64,000 nt of DNA from an uncultured Nesterenkonia sp. GTDB lineage: Bacteria; Actinomycetota; Actinomycetes; Actinomycetales; Micrococcaceae. Below, one piece after another: positions 7,679-16,353 of this stretch. A program made the translations under genes and the position numbers. The stretch's first letter is position 1. The number at the start of each line of letters is the position of its first letter. The stretch is taken from NCBI GenBank assembly GCA_946222885.1, contig CAMIAK010000003.1, positions 124,001 to 188,000 on the forward strand, written 5' to 3'. The notes under the pieces were generated by a model. It did not search any database. It saw only the letters and a program-made list of their open reading frames with translations, and had not been told where the DNA came from.

Positions 7679-8566
7679 GTGAACACCTGCTCGAACCACC
7701 CGGACAGGCCGGCCCACATCCGCTGCCAGCGCTGTGACCGGCCGGTCTGTCCGGAGTGTCAGCAGGAGGCCGCCGTCGGGTTCCACTGTCCTGAATGCGT
7801 GCAGCAGGGAAGGGAACTCCGCGTGCAGCAGGCCCGACGCCGGCAGCCCACCTACCGGACCCAGTTCGGCGCCCCGGTCCGGACGGACCAGCGGCCGCTG
7901 GTGACCTGGACGGTCATCGGCCTCTGCGCCGTGATGTATCTGCTGCAGATCGCCCCGCAGTACATGGGCCATGCGGCGGCCCGGCTGCCGGATCTCACGC
8001 AGCTCTTCGCCTACGCGCCGCTCTACACCTCTGAACATCCGCTGGTCAGCTTCGAGCCCTGGCGGATGATCACCTCGGCCTTCCTGCACTCCCCCTCCAG
8101 CGCGATGCACATCCTGTTCAACATGATGGCGCTGTGGTTCATCGGCCGGGTGCTGGAGCCTTCCATCGGCCGGCTGCGCTATGCGGCCCTGCTGCTCATC
8201 TCTGCCTTCGGCGGGTCCGTGGCCGTCATGTACCTCTCCGATCCCTGGACCCCGACGGTCGGCGCCTCAGGGGCTGTCTTCGGGCTCTTCGGGGCGCTGT
8301 TCATCCTGCTGCGGGCCTCCGGAGGCCAGAGCGGCGGGGTCATCGCCCTGGTGGGCATCAACATGGTGGTGAGCTTCCTGGTCCCGAACATCTCCTGGCA
8401 GGGGCACCTGGGCGGACTGATCACCGGCCTGCTGTGCGCCCTGGTGATCGCCAAGGTCCCGCGCGGCAAGAGCCGTCCCCTGCTGCAGGGCCTCGGGCTG
8501 GGCGGGATCCTCCTGCTCCTGGTGATCCTCACCGCCGTCGGGGTCCCGCTGGTCAACATCTACTGA
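7679..8566 (+). CDS. Rhomboid family intramembrane serine protease with zinc-finger N-terminus
   Basis: Intramembrane protease (295 aa from GTG). The N-terminus holds a cysteine/histidine cluster (CxxH, CxxC, CxxC, HxxxC within residues 4-40) resembling a B-box zinc finger. Next come six or seven membrane helices with Ser197 in GASG and His243 in WQGHLGG as the catalytic dyad, and the H144/N148 motif (MHILFN). The zinc-finger-rhomboid fusion behind a cyclophilin is typical of actinobacteria. Substrates are unknown. Confidence 0.92.
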   Translation: MNTCSNHPDRPAHIRCQRCDRPVCPECQQEAAVGFHCPECVQQGRELRVQQARRRQPTYRTQFGAPVRTDQRPLVTWTVIGLCAVMYLLQIAPQYMGHAAARLPDLTQLFAYAPLYTSEHPLVSFEPWRMITSAFLHSPSSAMHILFNMMALWFIGRVLEPSIGRLRYAALLLISAFGGSVAVMYLSDPWTPTVGASGAVFGLFGALFILLRASGGQSGGVIALVGINMVVSFLVPNISWQGHLGGLITGLLCALVIAKVPRGKSRPLLQGLGLGGILLLLVILTAVGVPLVNIY

Positions 8567-8581
8567 ACGTCTCCCCTGGCA

Positions 8582-8687
8582 TTTTCCACAGGGTTTATCC
8601 ACAGTGTGAAGAAACTACATCTGTGTGTTTCCCCAGGTCAGAGACTTTTCCCCAGAAACCTGTGGATGTGGATATTTCTGGGGATAA
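8582..8687. promoter_or_regulatory. DnaA-box cluster upstream of the amidohydrolase gene
   Basis: In 106 bases there is one perfect DnaA box (TTATCCACA, 8595-8603) and three one-mismatch boxes: TTTTCCACA 8582-8590, TGTGGATAT 8667-8675 and TGGGGATAA 8679-8687, the last two in reverse orientation. The cluster fills the 176-bp gap before the amidohydrolase gene, about 10 kb from oriC. It could titrate DnaA or place the gene under DnaA control. Confidence 0.6.
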
Positions 8688-8730
8688 CGTCTGCGAAGAG
8701 CGCATCCCTTGCTCAGGAGAGCAGGCGGCC

Positions 8731-8736
8731 TAGAAT
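8731..8736 (+). promoter_or_regulatory. -10 box TAGAAT, leaderless start of amidohydrolase
   Basis: TAGAAT ends six bases before the GTG at 8743, and there is no ribosome site. It lies directly after the DnaA-box cluster. Confidence 0.55.
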
Positions 8737-8742
8737 CATGAT

Positions 8743-9636
8743 GTGGATCACATCTCCCGACCGATGAGCGATGAGGAGCTTCCTGCCTTCTGGGAGGACC
8801 TCGGCCTCCCCGGTCTGGCGGACATCCATGTCCACTTTCTGCCCGAGAAGATGCTGCACAAGGTGTGGGCCTATTTCGACAGCGCCGAGGAGAACTACGG
8901 CACTTCCTGGCCGATCGCGTACCGCTGGTCGCAGCCCGAACGCCTGGCGCTTCTCCGGAAGGTGGGTCTGCGGGCCATCCCTGCGCTGACCTATCCGCAT
9001 AAGCCCGGCATGGCAGAGTGGCTGAACGGTTGGACTGCGGAGCTGGCCTCCGATCACCCAGACGTGATCCACTGCGCGACCTTCCACCCCGAGCCCGAAG
9101 CGGGGGACTACGTGCGCAGCGCCCTGGACTCCGGGGCACAGCTCTTCAAAGCTCATGTCCAGATCGGCGAGTACGACCCCAACCACGAGCTCCTCGAGCC
9201 CATCTGGGAAGCCTTGGAGGACAGCCGCACTCCGGTGGTCATCCATGCGGGCTCCGCTCCCCTGGCCGGGACCTACACGGGCGCCCAGCTCATCGGAGGG
9301 CTGCTGGCCCGGCACCCCGGGCTGGTCCTGGTGATCGCCCATATGGGCATGCCCGAGTATCACGAGTTCGCCGACCTGGCGGAGAAGTACGACGGCGTCC
9401 ACCTGGACACCACCTTGGCCTTCACCGCGTTCGCCGAGAACTTCGCGCCCGTTCCGGAGGGCTATCCCGCACGGCTGGCCGGACTGCAGGAGAAGGTCGT
9501 GCTCGGCACCGACTTCCCCCATATCCCACATCCCTACGCCGCCCAGATCCAGGCGCTGGTGGACCTGGGCCTGGGCGAGGACTGGCTGCGCTCCGTCCTC
9601 TGGCACAACGGAGCCCGCCTGCTCCATCTGGAGTGA
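8743..9636 (+). CDS. Amidohydrolase family protein (TIM-barrel metal hydrolase)
   Basis: A 297-aa protein of the amidohydrolase-2 type. DIHVH (residues 28-32) supplies the first two metal-binding histidines; VVIHAG and VIAHMG supply further ligands, and GTDFPH carries the catalytic aspartate. Substrate is unknown; related proteins hydrolyse or decarboxylate small cyclic or carboxylated compounds. Start GTG 8743 fits a leaderless transcript; ATG 8764 in frame is the alternative. A shared terminator-like hairpin lies downstream at 9696-9735. Confidence 0.85.
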   Translation: MDHISRPMSDEELPAFWEDLGLPGLADIHVHFLPEKMLHKVWAYFDSAEENYGTSWPIAYRWSQPERLALLRKVGLRAIPALTYPHKPGMAEWLNGWTAELASDHPDVIHCATFHPEPEAGDYVRSALDSGAQLFKAHVQIGEYDPNHELLEPIWEALEDSRTPVVIHAGSAPLAGTYTGAQLIGGLLARHPGLVLVIAHMGMPEYHEFADLAEKYDGVHLDTTLAFTAFAENFAPVPEGYPARLAGLQEKVVLGTDFPHIPHPYAAQIQALVDLGLGEDWLRSVLWHNGARLLHLE

Positions 9637-9695
9637 CGCCCAGCACCTGGAGGTGATCGACCCCGTCCGGCCCACCGGACACGTCATCAGGCATG

Positions 9696-9735
9696 ACAAA
9701 ACCCCTTGCCAGATCGCTCTGACAAGGGGTTTTGT
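9696..9735. terminator. Intrinsic terminator after tRNA-Ala
   Basis: Perfect 13-bp stem (9696-9708 and 9723-9735) with a 14-base loop. On the minus strand the stem ends in GGGGTTTTGT, giving a U-rich tail after tRNA-Ala; the opposite strand is U-rich too, so it can also end the amidohydrolase transcript. Confidence 0.85.
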
Positions 9736-9743
9736 GGTCTACG

Positions 9744-9816
9744 TGGAGCCTAGGAGACTCGAACTCCTGACATCCTGCTTGCAAAGCAGGCGCTCTACCA
9801 ACTGAGCTAAGGCCCC
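9744..9816 (-). tRNA. tRNA-Ala (anticodon UGC)
   Basis: 73-base cloverleaf on the minus strand beginning GGGGCCU and ending AGGCUCCA. The acceptor stem holds the G3:U70 wobble pair that identifies alanine tRNA. The anticodon loop reads CUUUGCAAG with UGC. CCA is not encoded. It is in the same direction as tRNA-Ile and the DLW-39 gene. Confidence 0.96.
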
Positions 9817-9831
9817 GTGAGGGTATTCAGT

Positions 9832-9945
9832 TCAGACCTTATCAGTCGCCTGATCCCAGATTCCTCTGGTCTCCTCCGCCTTCCGCCATTCGCGGTAGGC
9901 GATGATTCCGGCAACTGTCAGAGCAGCCATGGCGAGACGCTTCAT
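9832..9945 (-). CDS. DLW-39 family microprotein
   Basis: A 37-aa protein, MKRLAMAALTVAGIIAYREW followed by a charged stretch and GIWDQATDKV at the C-terminus. The short hydrophobic N-terminus, a Trp-containing segment and the ATDKV-like end match the DLW-39 family, a tiny actinobacterial protein of unknown function encoded at this position. Here the name-giving D-L-W reads G-I-W. It starts 31 bases after tRNA-Ile and ends 15 bases before tRNA-Ala on the same strand. A good ribosome site (GGAGGGAGAAGC) lies just before its ATG. The N-terminal helix may associate with the membrane. Confidence 0.8.
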   Translation of the reverse strand: MKRLAMAALTVAGIIAYREWRKAEETRGIWDQATDKV

Positions 9946-9976
9946 GCTTCTCCCTCCATGGTCGGCTCGTCGGTCG

Positions 9977-10050
9977 TGGGCGTACGAGGACTTGAACCTC
10001 GGACCTCATCGTTATCAGCGATGCGCTCTAACCGCCTGAGCTATACGCCC
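9977..10050 (-). tRNA. tRNA-Ile (anticodon GAU)
   Basis: 74-base cloverleaf on the minus strand, starting GGGCGUAUAGCUCAGG and ending UACGCCCA. The anticodon stem-loop reads CAUCGCUGAUAACGAUG with GAU. CCA is not encoded. Together with tRNA-Ala it forms the tRNA pair conserved beside gyrA in actinobacteria. Confidence 0.96.
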
Positions 10051-10095
10051 GAAAACCTCTTCAAGGAGTGCCATCCCTCTCAGGACGACCACTAC

Positions 10096-10125
10096 ACATT
10101 ACACCGGCGCGGGACCGGACGACAA
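10096..10125 (-). promoter_or_regulatory. Promoter of the tRNA-Ile / DLW-39 / tRNA-Ala unit
   Basis: On the minus strand TTGTCG (10125-10120) is followed after 18 bases by TAATGT (10101-10096), about 46 bases before the tRNA-Ile 5' end. It lies directly after the stop codon of the DUF3566 gene. Confidence 0.55.
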
Positions 10126-10126
10126 A

Positions 10127-10837
10127 TCAGTCGTCGGTCAGGGTCACTCCGATGCCGCCGACCAGGGAGGCCGAGAGGTTGTACAGCACCGCTGCGAGCA
10201 TGGAGAGCACCGTCAGCAGCACCACGTTGATCACCGCGATGATCGTCGCGAAGGAGGCGATCTGCCCCAGCGTGACCATCTCCTCGACCGCGAACTCATT
10301 GCCGCCCTCGGTGCCGAGGACCTGGCCGAGCAGGTCGTTGATCTGGGTGAAGATGCCGGTCAGATCCATGATGGACCAGACCATCACCGCGCACACCACC
10401 GTCATGATGCCCAATGCCACCGAGAGCAGGAAGCTCATCTTCAGCACGGACCACGGGTCCACCTTGGAGACCAGCAGGCGGGCCTTGCGGACCTTTGCCT
10501 TCGGCGTCGGGCGGACCAGGCCGGCCTGCTGCGGGCGTGCACCTCCGCGCGGAGCAGAGCCTGCTGGACGCGGGGCGCCGCTCTGGCCCTGCGGCCGGGG
10601 GGCGCCCGGGCGCGCCGGCGCAGAGGGGCGTCCTGCCTTGGGCTGCGGACGCGGCGGCTGGCCGCTGGGGGCTGTCTTCTCCGAACCTCCCGCAGGCTTG
10701 CTCGCGGAGAGCGTCTCACCACCCTTGCCGGATTCGGAGGAACCCTGTGCGCGGGGGCGCGGCGCCGGGAACCGGGTCGTCTGACCGGATCCGGAGGACT
10801 GTCCCTCGTTGTTGTCTGCGCCGTTCTTCGCGCTCAC
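10127..10837 (-). CDS. DUF3566 domain membrane protein
   Basis: A 236-aa protein found beside gyrA across actinobacteria; function unknown. The first half is disordered and rich in Pro, Gly, Ala and Arg. The second half (about 115-236) is the DUF3566 domain with two membrane helices (about 133-157 and 197-221) joined by an extracytoplasmic loop. It overlaps the gyrA stop by four bases, so it is translated from the gyrBA message. Confidence 0.9.
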   Translation of the reverse strand: MSAKNGADNNEGQSSGSGQTTRFPAPRPRAQGSSESGKGGETLSASKPAGGSEKTAPSGQPPRPQPKAGRPSAPARPGAPRPQGQSGAPRPAGSAPRGGARPQQAGLVRPTPKAKVRKARLLVSKVDPWSVLKMSFLLSVALGIMTVVCAVMVWSIMDLTGIFTQINDLLGQVLGTEGGNEFAVEEMVTLGQIASFATIIAVINVVLLTVLSMLAAVLYNLSASLVGGIGVTLTDD

Positions 10838-13506
10838 TGATGACCTCCATCAGACTTCTCCGACTCAGGAGTCTGCTCGGTGCTGGCTTGATCAGAGTCC
10901 AACGCTACTGCATCTGTCTGATCAGTTCCCCCAGATTCACTGGGTGCGGCATCAGGTGTCACCGCATCGTTATCGGTGCCCTCCTCGCCTGCTTCCTCGC
11001 CGGTGGCGGCCAGGGTGGCCCCGGAGCTGCGGGCCACCTTGATGATCCGGTCCTTCTTCCGCGGCTTGGCGAAGATCACGCCCATGGTGTCACGGCCCTT
11101 GGAGGGCACGCCCTCCACAGGTGAGCGGACCACGTTGCCGGACTGCATGACCACGAGGACCTCATCGTCGTCCTCGACCACCATGGCGCCGACCAGGTCT
11201 CCCCGGTCCTCCACCAGCTTGCCGACCTTGATGCCCAGGCCGCCGCGTCCCTGCACGCGGTACTCGTCCACATGGGAACGCTTGGCATAGCCGCCCTCGG
11301 TGACCACGAAGACATAGGAGTCCTCGGTCACCACATCGGCGGTGAGCAGCTCGTCGTCCTCACGGAACTTCATGCCGGTCACACCGGAGGTGGCGCGGCC
11401 CATGGGGCGCAGCGCCTCATCGGTGGCGGTGAAGCGCAGCGACTGGCCCTTCCGGGAGACCAGCATGAGGTCATCCTCGGCGGAGACCAGCTTGGCCGAG
11501 ACCAGCTCATCGTCCTCTCGCAGGTTGATCGCGATGACCCCGGCCTGGCGGGGGGTGTCATAGTCGGTGAGCTTGGTCTTCTTGACCAGGCCCGACTTGG
11601 TGGCCAGCACCAGGTAGGGAGCGTCCTCATAGGTGCGCAGCGGCAGGACCCCGGCGATGTGCTCATCGGGCTGGAAGGCCACGACGTTCGCCACATGCTG
11701 GCCCTTGGAGTCGCGTCCGGACTCCATGAGGTCGTAGCACTTGGTGCGGTAGACCCGGCCCAGGTTCGTAAAGAACAGGATCCAATGGTGGGTGGTCGTC
11801 ACGAAGAAGTGCTCGACGACGTCGTCGGCGCGCAGCTGGGCGCCGCGCACTCCCTTGCCGCCGCGGCCCTGAGCCCGGTAGTTGTCGATCTTGGTGCGCT
11901 TGACGTAGCCGTCCCGGGTGATGGAGACGACGACGTCCTCCTCCGGGATCAGGTCCTCCATGGACATGTCCCCGTCGTAGCCGCGCACGATGTGCGTGCG
12001 GCGTTCGTCGCCGTGCTTCTCGACGATGCCGTCCAGCTCCTCGCCGATGATCTCCCGCTGGCGGTCCTCGGAGGCGAGGATCTCCTTGAAGCCGGCGATC
12101 ATCCGCATCAGCTCGTCGTACTCCTCCTGGAGGCGCTGGCGCTCCAGGGCGGCGAGCTTGCGCAGCTGCATGTCCAGGATGGCCTGGGCCTGGTCGTCAT
12201 CGATGTCCAGCAGCGACTTCAGGTTCTGCCGGGCGACCTCCACGGTGGAGGACTCGCGGATCGTGGAGATCACGCGGTCCAGGTCATCCAGAGCCTTGAG
12301 CAGTCCGACCTTGATGTGGGCCTCGCGCTCGGCCTTCTCCAGGCGGAACTGAGTGCGCCGGACGATGACGTCGATCTGGTGGGTCACCCAGTGGTGCACG
12401 AAGGCGTCCAGGGAGAGGGTCCGTGGGACCCCGTCCACCAGCGCCAGCATGTTCGCCGAGAAGTTCTCCTGCAGCTGGGTGTGCTTGTAGAGGTTGTTGA
12501 GCACCACCTTGGCGACGGCGTCGCGCTTGAGGATGATGACCAGGCGCTGGCCGGTGCGGCCGGAGGACTCGTCGCGCAGGTCCGCGATGCCGCCGACCTT
12601 GCCGTCCTTGACCAGCTCGGCGATCTTCACCGCCAACCGGTCCGGGTTCGCGTGGTACGGCAGCTCGGTGACCACCAGGCAGGTGCGGCCCTGGATCTCC
12701 TCCACGTTGACCACCGCCCGCATGGTGATCGAGCCGCGGCCGGTCCGGTAGGCCTCCTCGATGCCCTTGGTGCCCAGGATCTGGGCGCCGGTCGGGAAGT
12801 CGGGCCCCTTGACCCGCTCCAGCAGCGCCTCGAGCAGCTCCTCGCGGCTGGCCTGGGGGTTCTTCAGATACCACTGGACGCCGTCGGCGACCTCGCGCAG
12901 GTTGTGCGGAGGGATGTTGGTGGCCATGCCGACGGCGATGCCGGAGCTGCCGTTGACCAGCAGGTTCGGGAAGCGGGAGGGCAGGACCACCGGCTCCTGC
13001 TGCTTGCCGTCGTAGTTGTCCTGGAAGTCGACGGTGTTCTCGTTGATGTCCCGGACCATCTCCATGGCCAGCGGGGCCATCTTGGTCTCGGTGTACCGCG
13101 GAGCGGCCGGGCCGTCGTCGCCGGGGTTGCCGAAGTTGCCCTGCCCGGCGGCCAGCGGATACCGCATGACCCAGTCCTGGATGAGGCGGGCCAGGGCGTC
13201 GTAGATCGCCGAGTCGCCGTGCGGGTGGTAGTTGCCCATCACGTCGCCGACCACGCGGGCGCACTTGTTGAAGGAGCGCTCCGGGCGGTAGCCGCCGTCG
13301 TACATCGCGTAGAGCACCCGGCGGTGCACCGGCTTCAGGCCGTCGCGGACGTCCGGCAGGGCGCGGCCGACGATGACGGCCATCGCGTAGTCCAGGTAGG
13401 ACCGCTTCATCTCCGTCTGCAGGTCGACCTGGCTGATGCGGTCGCGCAGGGGCGCCTGGACGGTCCCCTCGACAGGCTGGTCCGGGGTCTCGTTGTTCTC
13501 AGTCAC
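10834..13506 (-). CDS. gyrA: DNA gyrase subunit A
   Basis: Breakage-reunion subunit of gyrase, introducing negative supercoils. The active tyrosine is Y138 (PRYTETKM) and the quinolone-determining segment reads HPHGDSAIYD, with Ser at the E. coli S83 position and Asp at D87, the susceptible-type residues. Six C-terminal beta-pinwheel blades follow, with the GyrA-box-like RAQGRGGKG. The 890-aa length includes an acidic, Ser/Thr-rich tail of about 60 residues beyond the last blade. It lies 18 bases after gyrB and is co-transcribed with it. Confidence 0.98.
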   Translation of the reverse strand: MTENNETPDQPVEGTVQAPLRDRISQVDLQTEMKRSYLDYAMAVIVGRALPDVRDGLKPVHRRVLYAMYDGGYRPERSFNKCARVVGDVMGNYHPHGDSAIYDALARLIQDWVMRYPLAAGQGNFGNPGDDGPAAPRYTETKMAPLAMEMVRDINENTVDFQDNYDGKQQEPVVLPSRFPNLLVNGSSGIAVGMATNIPPHNLREVADGVQWYLKNPQASREELLEALLERVKGPDFPTGAQILGTKGIEEAYRTGRGSITMRAVVNVEEIQGRTCLVVTELPYHANPDRLAVKIAELVKDGKVGGIADLRDESSGRTGQRLVIILKRDAVAKVVLNNLYKHTQLQENFSANMLALVDGVPRTLSLDAFVHHWVTHQIDVIVRRTQFRLEKAEREAHIKVGLLKALDDLDRVISTIRESSTVEVARQNLKSLLDIDDDQAQAILDMQLRKLAALERQRLQEEYDELMRMIAGFKEILASEDRQREIIGEELDGIVEKHGDERRTHIVRGYDGDMSMEDLIPEEDVVVSITRDGYVKRTKIDNYRAQGRGGKGVRGAQLRADDVVEHFFVTTTHHWILFFTNLGRVYRTKCYDLMESGRDSKGQHVANVVAFQPDEHIAGVLPLRTYEDAPYLVLATKSGLVKKTKLTDYDTPRQAGVIAINLREDDELVSAKLVSAEDDLMLVSRKGQSLRFTATDEALRPMGRATSGVTGMKFREDDELLTADVVTEDSYVFVVTEGGYAKRSHVDEYRVQGRGGLGIKVGKLVEDRGDLVGAMVVEDDDEVLVVMQSGNVVRSPVEGVPSKGRDTMGVIFAKPRKKDRIIKVARSSGATLAATGEEAGEEGTDNDAVTPDAAPSESGGTDQTDAVALDSDQASTEQTPESEKSDGGHQ

Positions 13507-13524
13507 GTGGAGGTCTCCTGAAGA

Positions 13525-15561
13525 TCAGATGTCGAGGAAGCGGACGTCTTTGGCGTTCTGCTGGATGAACCCGCGGCGGGACTCGACGTCCTCGCCCATC
13601 AGGATCGAGAAGATCTCGTCCGCGGCGGCCGCGTCCTCCATGGTCACCTGCATCAGCGTGCGGTTGTCCGGGTCCATGGTGGTCTCCCACAGCTCCGAGT
13701 AGTCCATCTCTCCCAGGCCCTTGTAGCGCTGGATGCCGAGCTCCTTGGGCAGCTTGCGCCCGGCCTCACGGCCGCGGGTGAGGGCGACGTCGCGCTCGGC
13801 GTCGGTGAAGACGTAGTCGGGCTCCCCGCCGGACCACTTGATCTTGTACAGCGGGGGCTGGGCGAGGTAGACGTGCCCGTGCTCGATCAGCGGCCGCATG
13901 TAGCGGAACAGCAGGGTCAGCAGCAGGGTGGAGATGTGTTGGCCGTCGACGTCGGCGTCGGCCATCAGCACGATCTTGTGGTACCGCAGCTTGGCGATGT
14001 CGAAGTCCTCACCGATGCCGGTGCCGAAGGCGGTGATCATCGCCTGGACCTCGGCATTGGAGAGCGCCTTGTCCAGCCGGGCCCGCTCCACGTTGAGGAT
14101 CTTGCCGCGCAGCGGGAGGATCGCCTGGGTCTCCGGGTCCCGTCCGCGCTTGGCGGAGCCGCCCGCGGAGTCGCCCTCCACGATGTAGATCTCACAGCGG
14201 GAGGGGTCCTTGGAGGAGCAGTCCGAGAGCTTGCCCGGCATGCCCATGGTCTCCAGCGGGGACTTGCGGCGGGCGTTCTCGCGCGCCTTCCGCGCGGCCA
14301 TGCGGGCCTGGGCGGCGGACTGCGCCTTGCGGACGATGTCCCGGGCGGCGGTGGGGTTGCGCTCCAGCCAGTCGCCCAGGTGCTCGTTGACCACCTTGTG
14401 CACGAAGGCCCGGGCCTCGGTGTTGCCCAGCTTGGTCTTGGTCTGGCCCTCGAACTGCGGCTCGGAGAGCTTGACCGAGATGACCGCTGTCAGGCCCTCG
14501 CGGATGTCCTCGCCGGTGAGGTTGTCGTCCTTCTCCCGGAGGATGCTCTTCTCGCGGGCGTAGCGGTTGACCAGGGAGGTCATCGCCGCGCGGAAGCCCT
14601 CCTCATGGGTGCCGCCCTCATGGGTGTTGATGGTGTTGGCGTAGGTGTGGACCGACTCGGAGTAGGTCATGGTCCACTGCATCGCCAGCTCGGCGGTGAT
14701 GCCGCGCTCGTCGTCCTCGGATTCGAAGGCGATGACGTCCTCATGGACGTGCTCGGCTCGCTTGGCGGAGTTGAGGTGGTTGACGTAGTCGAGCAGGCCG
14801 TCGTCGTACTGGTAGACGACCTCGCGGCCCTTCTTCTCCTCGGGCTCGCCGGCCTCGGAATCGGCGTCCTCGGCCACCTCGTCGCCGATGACCACGTTCT
14901 CCTCGATCTCGCGCTCATCGCGCAGGGTGATGCGCAGCCCCTTGTTGAGGAAGGCCATCTGCTGGAAGCGAGCACGGAGGGTCTCGAAGTCGAAGTCGGT
15001 GCTCTCGAAGATGCTGCCGTCCGGGTAGAAGACCTGGGTGGTGCCGGTCCTGTCCGTCTCGGCGCCGCGGGCGAGCTCCTGGGTGACCTTCCCGCCCTCG
15101 GCGAAGGAGATCGACCACTCGTAGCCCTGCCGGCTGACCGTGGTGTCCACCTTGGAGGACAGCGCGTTGACCACGGAGATGCCGACGCCGTGCAGACCGC
15201 CGGAGACCGCGTAGCCGCCTCCGCCGAACTTGCCGCCGGCGTGGAGCACGGTCATCACGACCTCGACGGTGGGCTTGCCCTCGGTCGGGTGCATGTCCAC
15301 CGGGATGCCGCGGCCGTCGTCCTCCACGCGCACGCCGCCGTCGTCCTGGAGGGTGACCTGGATGTGGGAGCAGTAGCCGGCCAGCGCCTCATCCACGGAG
15401 TTGTCCACGACCTCGTAGACCAGGTGATGGAGGCCGCGCTCCCCCGTGGAGCCGATGTACATGCCCGGACGCTTCCGGACGGCTTCCAGACCTTCCAGAA
15501 CGGTGATGTCCGAGGCGCCGTAGTCGCCCTGATTCTGCTGCTTCTCGCTGTCCGAGGTCAT
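13525..15561 (-). CDS. gyrB: DNA gyrase subunit B
   Basis: ATPase subunit of gyrase, 678 aa. The GHKL ATP site includes VYEVVDNSVDEA and the DDGRGIP motif; the TOPRIM domain has VEGDSAGGSA and DADVDGQHI. There is an acidic insert (about 227-240, DEVAEDADSEAGEPEEKKG). The minus-strand sequence before the ATG is TAGGAT-GAGGCA-ATG, a leaderless arrangement. Confidence 0.98.
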   Translation of the reverse strand: MTSDSEKQQNQGDYGASDITVLEGLEAVRKRPGMYIGSTGERGLHHLVYEVVDNSVDEALAGYCSHIQVTLQDDGGVRVEDDGRGIPVDMHPTEGKPTVEVVMTVLHAGGKFGGGGYAVSGGLHGVGISVVNALSSKVDTTVSRQGYEWSISFAEGGKVTQELARGAETDRTGTTQVFYPDGSIFESTDFDFETLRARFQQMAFLNKGLRITLRDEREIEENVVIGDEVAEDADSEAGEPEEKKGREVVYQYDDGLLDYVNHLNSAKRAEHVHEDVIAFESEDDERGITAELAMQWTMTYSESVHTYANTINTHEGGTHEEGFRAAMTSLVNRYAREKSILREKDDNLTGEDIREGLTAVISVKLSEPQFEGQTKTKLGNTEARAFVHKVVNEHLGDWLERNPTAARDIVRKAQSAAQARMAARKARENARRKSPLETMGMPGKLSDCSSKDPSRCEIYIVEGDSAGGSAKRGRDPETQAILPLRGKILNVERARLDKALSNAEVQAMITAFGTGIGEDFDIAKLRYHKIVLMADADVDGQHISTLLLTLLFRYMRPLIEHGHVYLAQPPLYKIKWSGGEPDYVFTDAERDVALTRGREAGRKLPKELGIQRYKGLGEMDYSELWETTMDPDNRTLMQVTMEDAAAADEIFSILMGEDVESRRGFIQQNAKDVRFLDI

Positions 15562-15567
15562 TGCCTC

Positions 15568-15573
15568 ATCCTA
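15568..15573 (-). promoter_or_regulatory. -10 box TAGGAT, leaderless start of gyrB
   Basis: TAGGAT on the minus strand ends six bases before the gyrB ATG. The 183-bp gap to dciA gives room for a separate gyrBA promoter. Confidence 0.5.
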
Positions 15574-15744
15574 CCGCGAAAGACCCGGAATCCCGCATTT
15601 CTCGGCGGTGTGGGCCGGCAGGAATCCCTCTGGGAGGGCTGAGAAGCCGCCTGGGAGGCTCTCACACATCACCGGATGAGGATGGGTTCCACTCTTGGGC
15701 CTCCATCGCGGCAGATGAGCGGACAGCGGTTCGGCCGCCGCCTG

Positions 15745-16353
15745 TCATCCATAGGTGTCGCGGGGGCCGCGGCCGCGCACGTGGTAGCGGCCCTTCTTCC
15801 AGCTCGGGGCCTGCGGGCCGCGGATGTTCAGCCCGGAGACGATCCCCTGCCCCAGCTCCCGGGTGAACATGTCCATCAGCTGGGGCTGCATGAGCTTCAG
15901 ATTCGTCGCCCAGGCGGTGGAGTCGCAGACGACGTCGACGACGCCGTTCTCGAAGCGCTCCGGGCGGCAGTGCTCCGCCACCTGAGCGCCGACCAGCTGG
16001 TCCCAGCGTGCGATCACCGAGCCGACGGCGACCGGTGAGCTCCACCCTCGGGTGCTGATCAGTCCGCCGACCACGCTGCCGAGCAGGCTGGGATCCCGGC
16101 GGTTCGCCGACCCTGCGCCGCGGCCGGCGTCCTTCCTCTTCTGGGCGTCGCTCTGCTGCCCGCGCGGATCGCCCGCCAGGGAGGAGCCCTTCGGCATGGA
16201 GCGCAGGCGGTGCTCGCCGCGGCCCTGGGCGGCCCGGCGCATCCGGGCCAGCAGGAGCGCGGCGGCGTCCTCGCTCTCGCGCAGGGAGACTCCGTCGGGA
16301 CTGGGCTCGACCTCAGGCCGTGCGGCCCCGAGCCGCTCAGGCTCCGGCTGCAT
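15745..16353 (-). CDS. dciA: DciA family (DUF721) helicase-loading protein
   Basis: DciA loads or activates the replicative helicase in bacteria lacking DnaC. The 202-aa protein has a variable N-terminal half and a C-terminal DUF721 domain (about 95-195; VIARWDQLVG and DSTAWATNLKLMQPQLM). The ATG at 16353 has GGGGGAGGGCG just before it and overlaps the end of recF by 17 bases. The recF-dciA-gyrB order is conserved in actinobacteria. Confidence 0.92.
   Translation of the reverse strand: MQPEPERLGAARPEVEPSPDGVSLRESEDAAALLLARMRRAAQGRGEHRLRSMPKGSSLAGDPRGQQSDAQKRKDAGRGAGSANRRDPSLLGSVVGGLISTRGWSSPVAVGSVIARWDQLVGAQVAEHCRPERFENGVVDVVCDSTAWATNLKLMQPQLMDMFTRELGQGIVSGLNIRGPQAPSWKKGRYHVRGRGPRDTYG

Noticed and set aside
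11272..13521. 749-codon open frame antisense to gyrA
   Set aside because: High GC keeps stop codons rare on the strand opposite real genes; the product is Val/Gly/His-rich with no motif, while gyrA on the other strand is certain.
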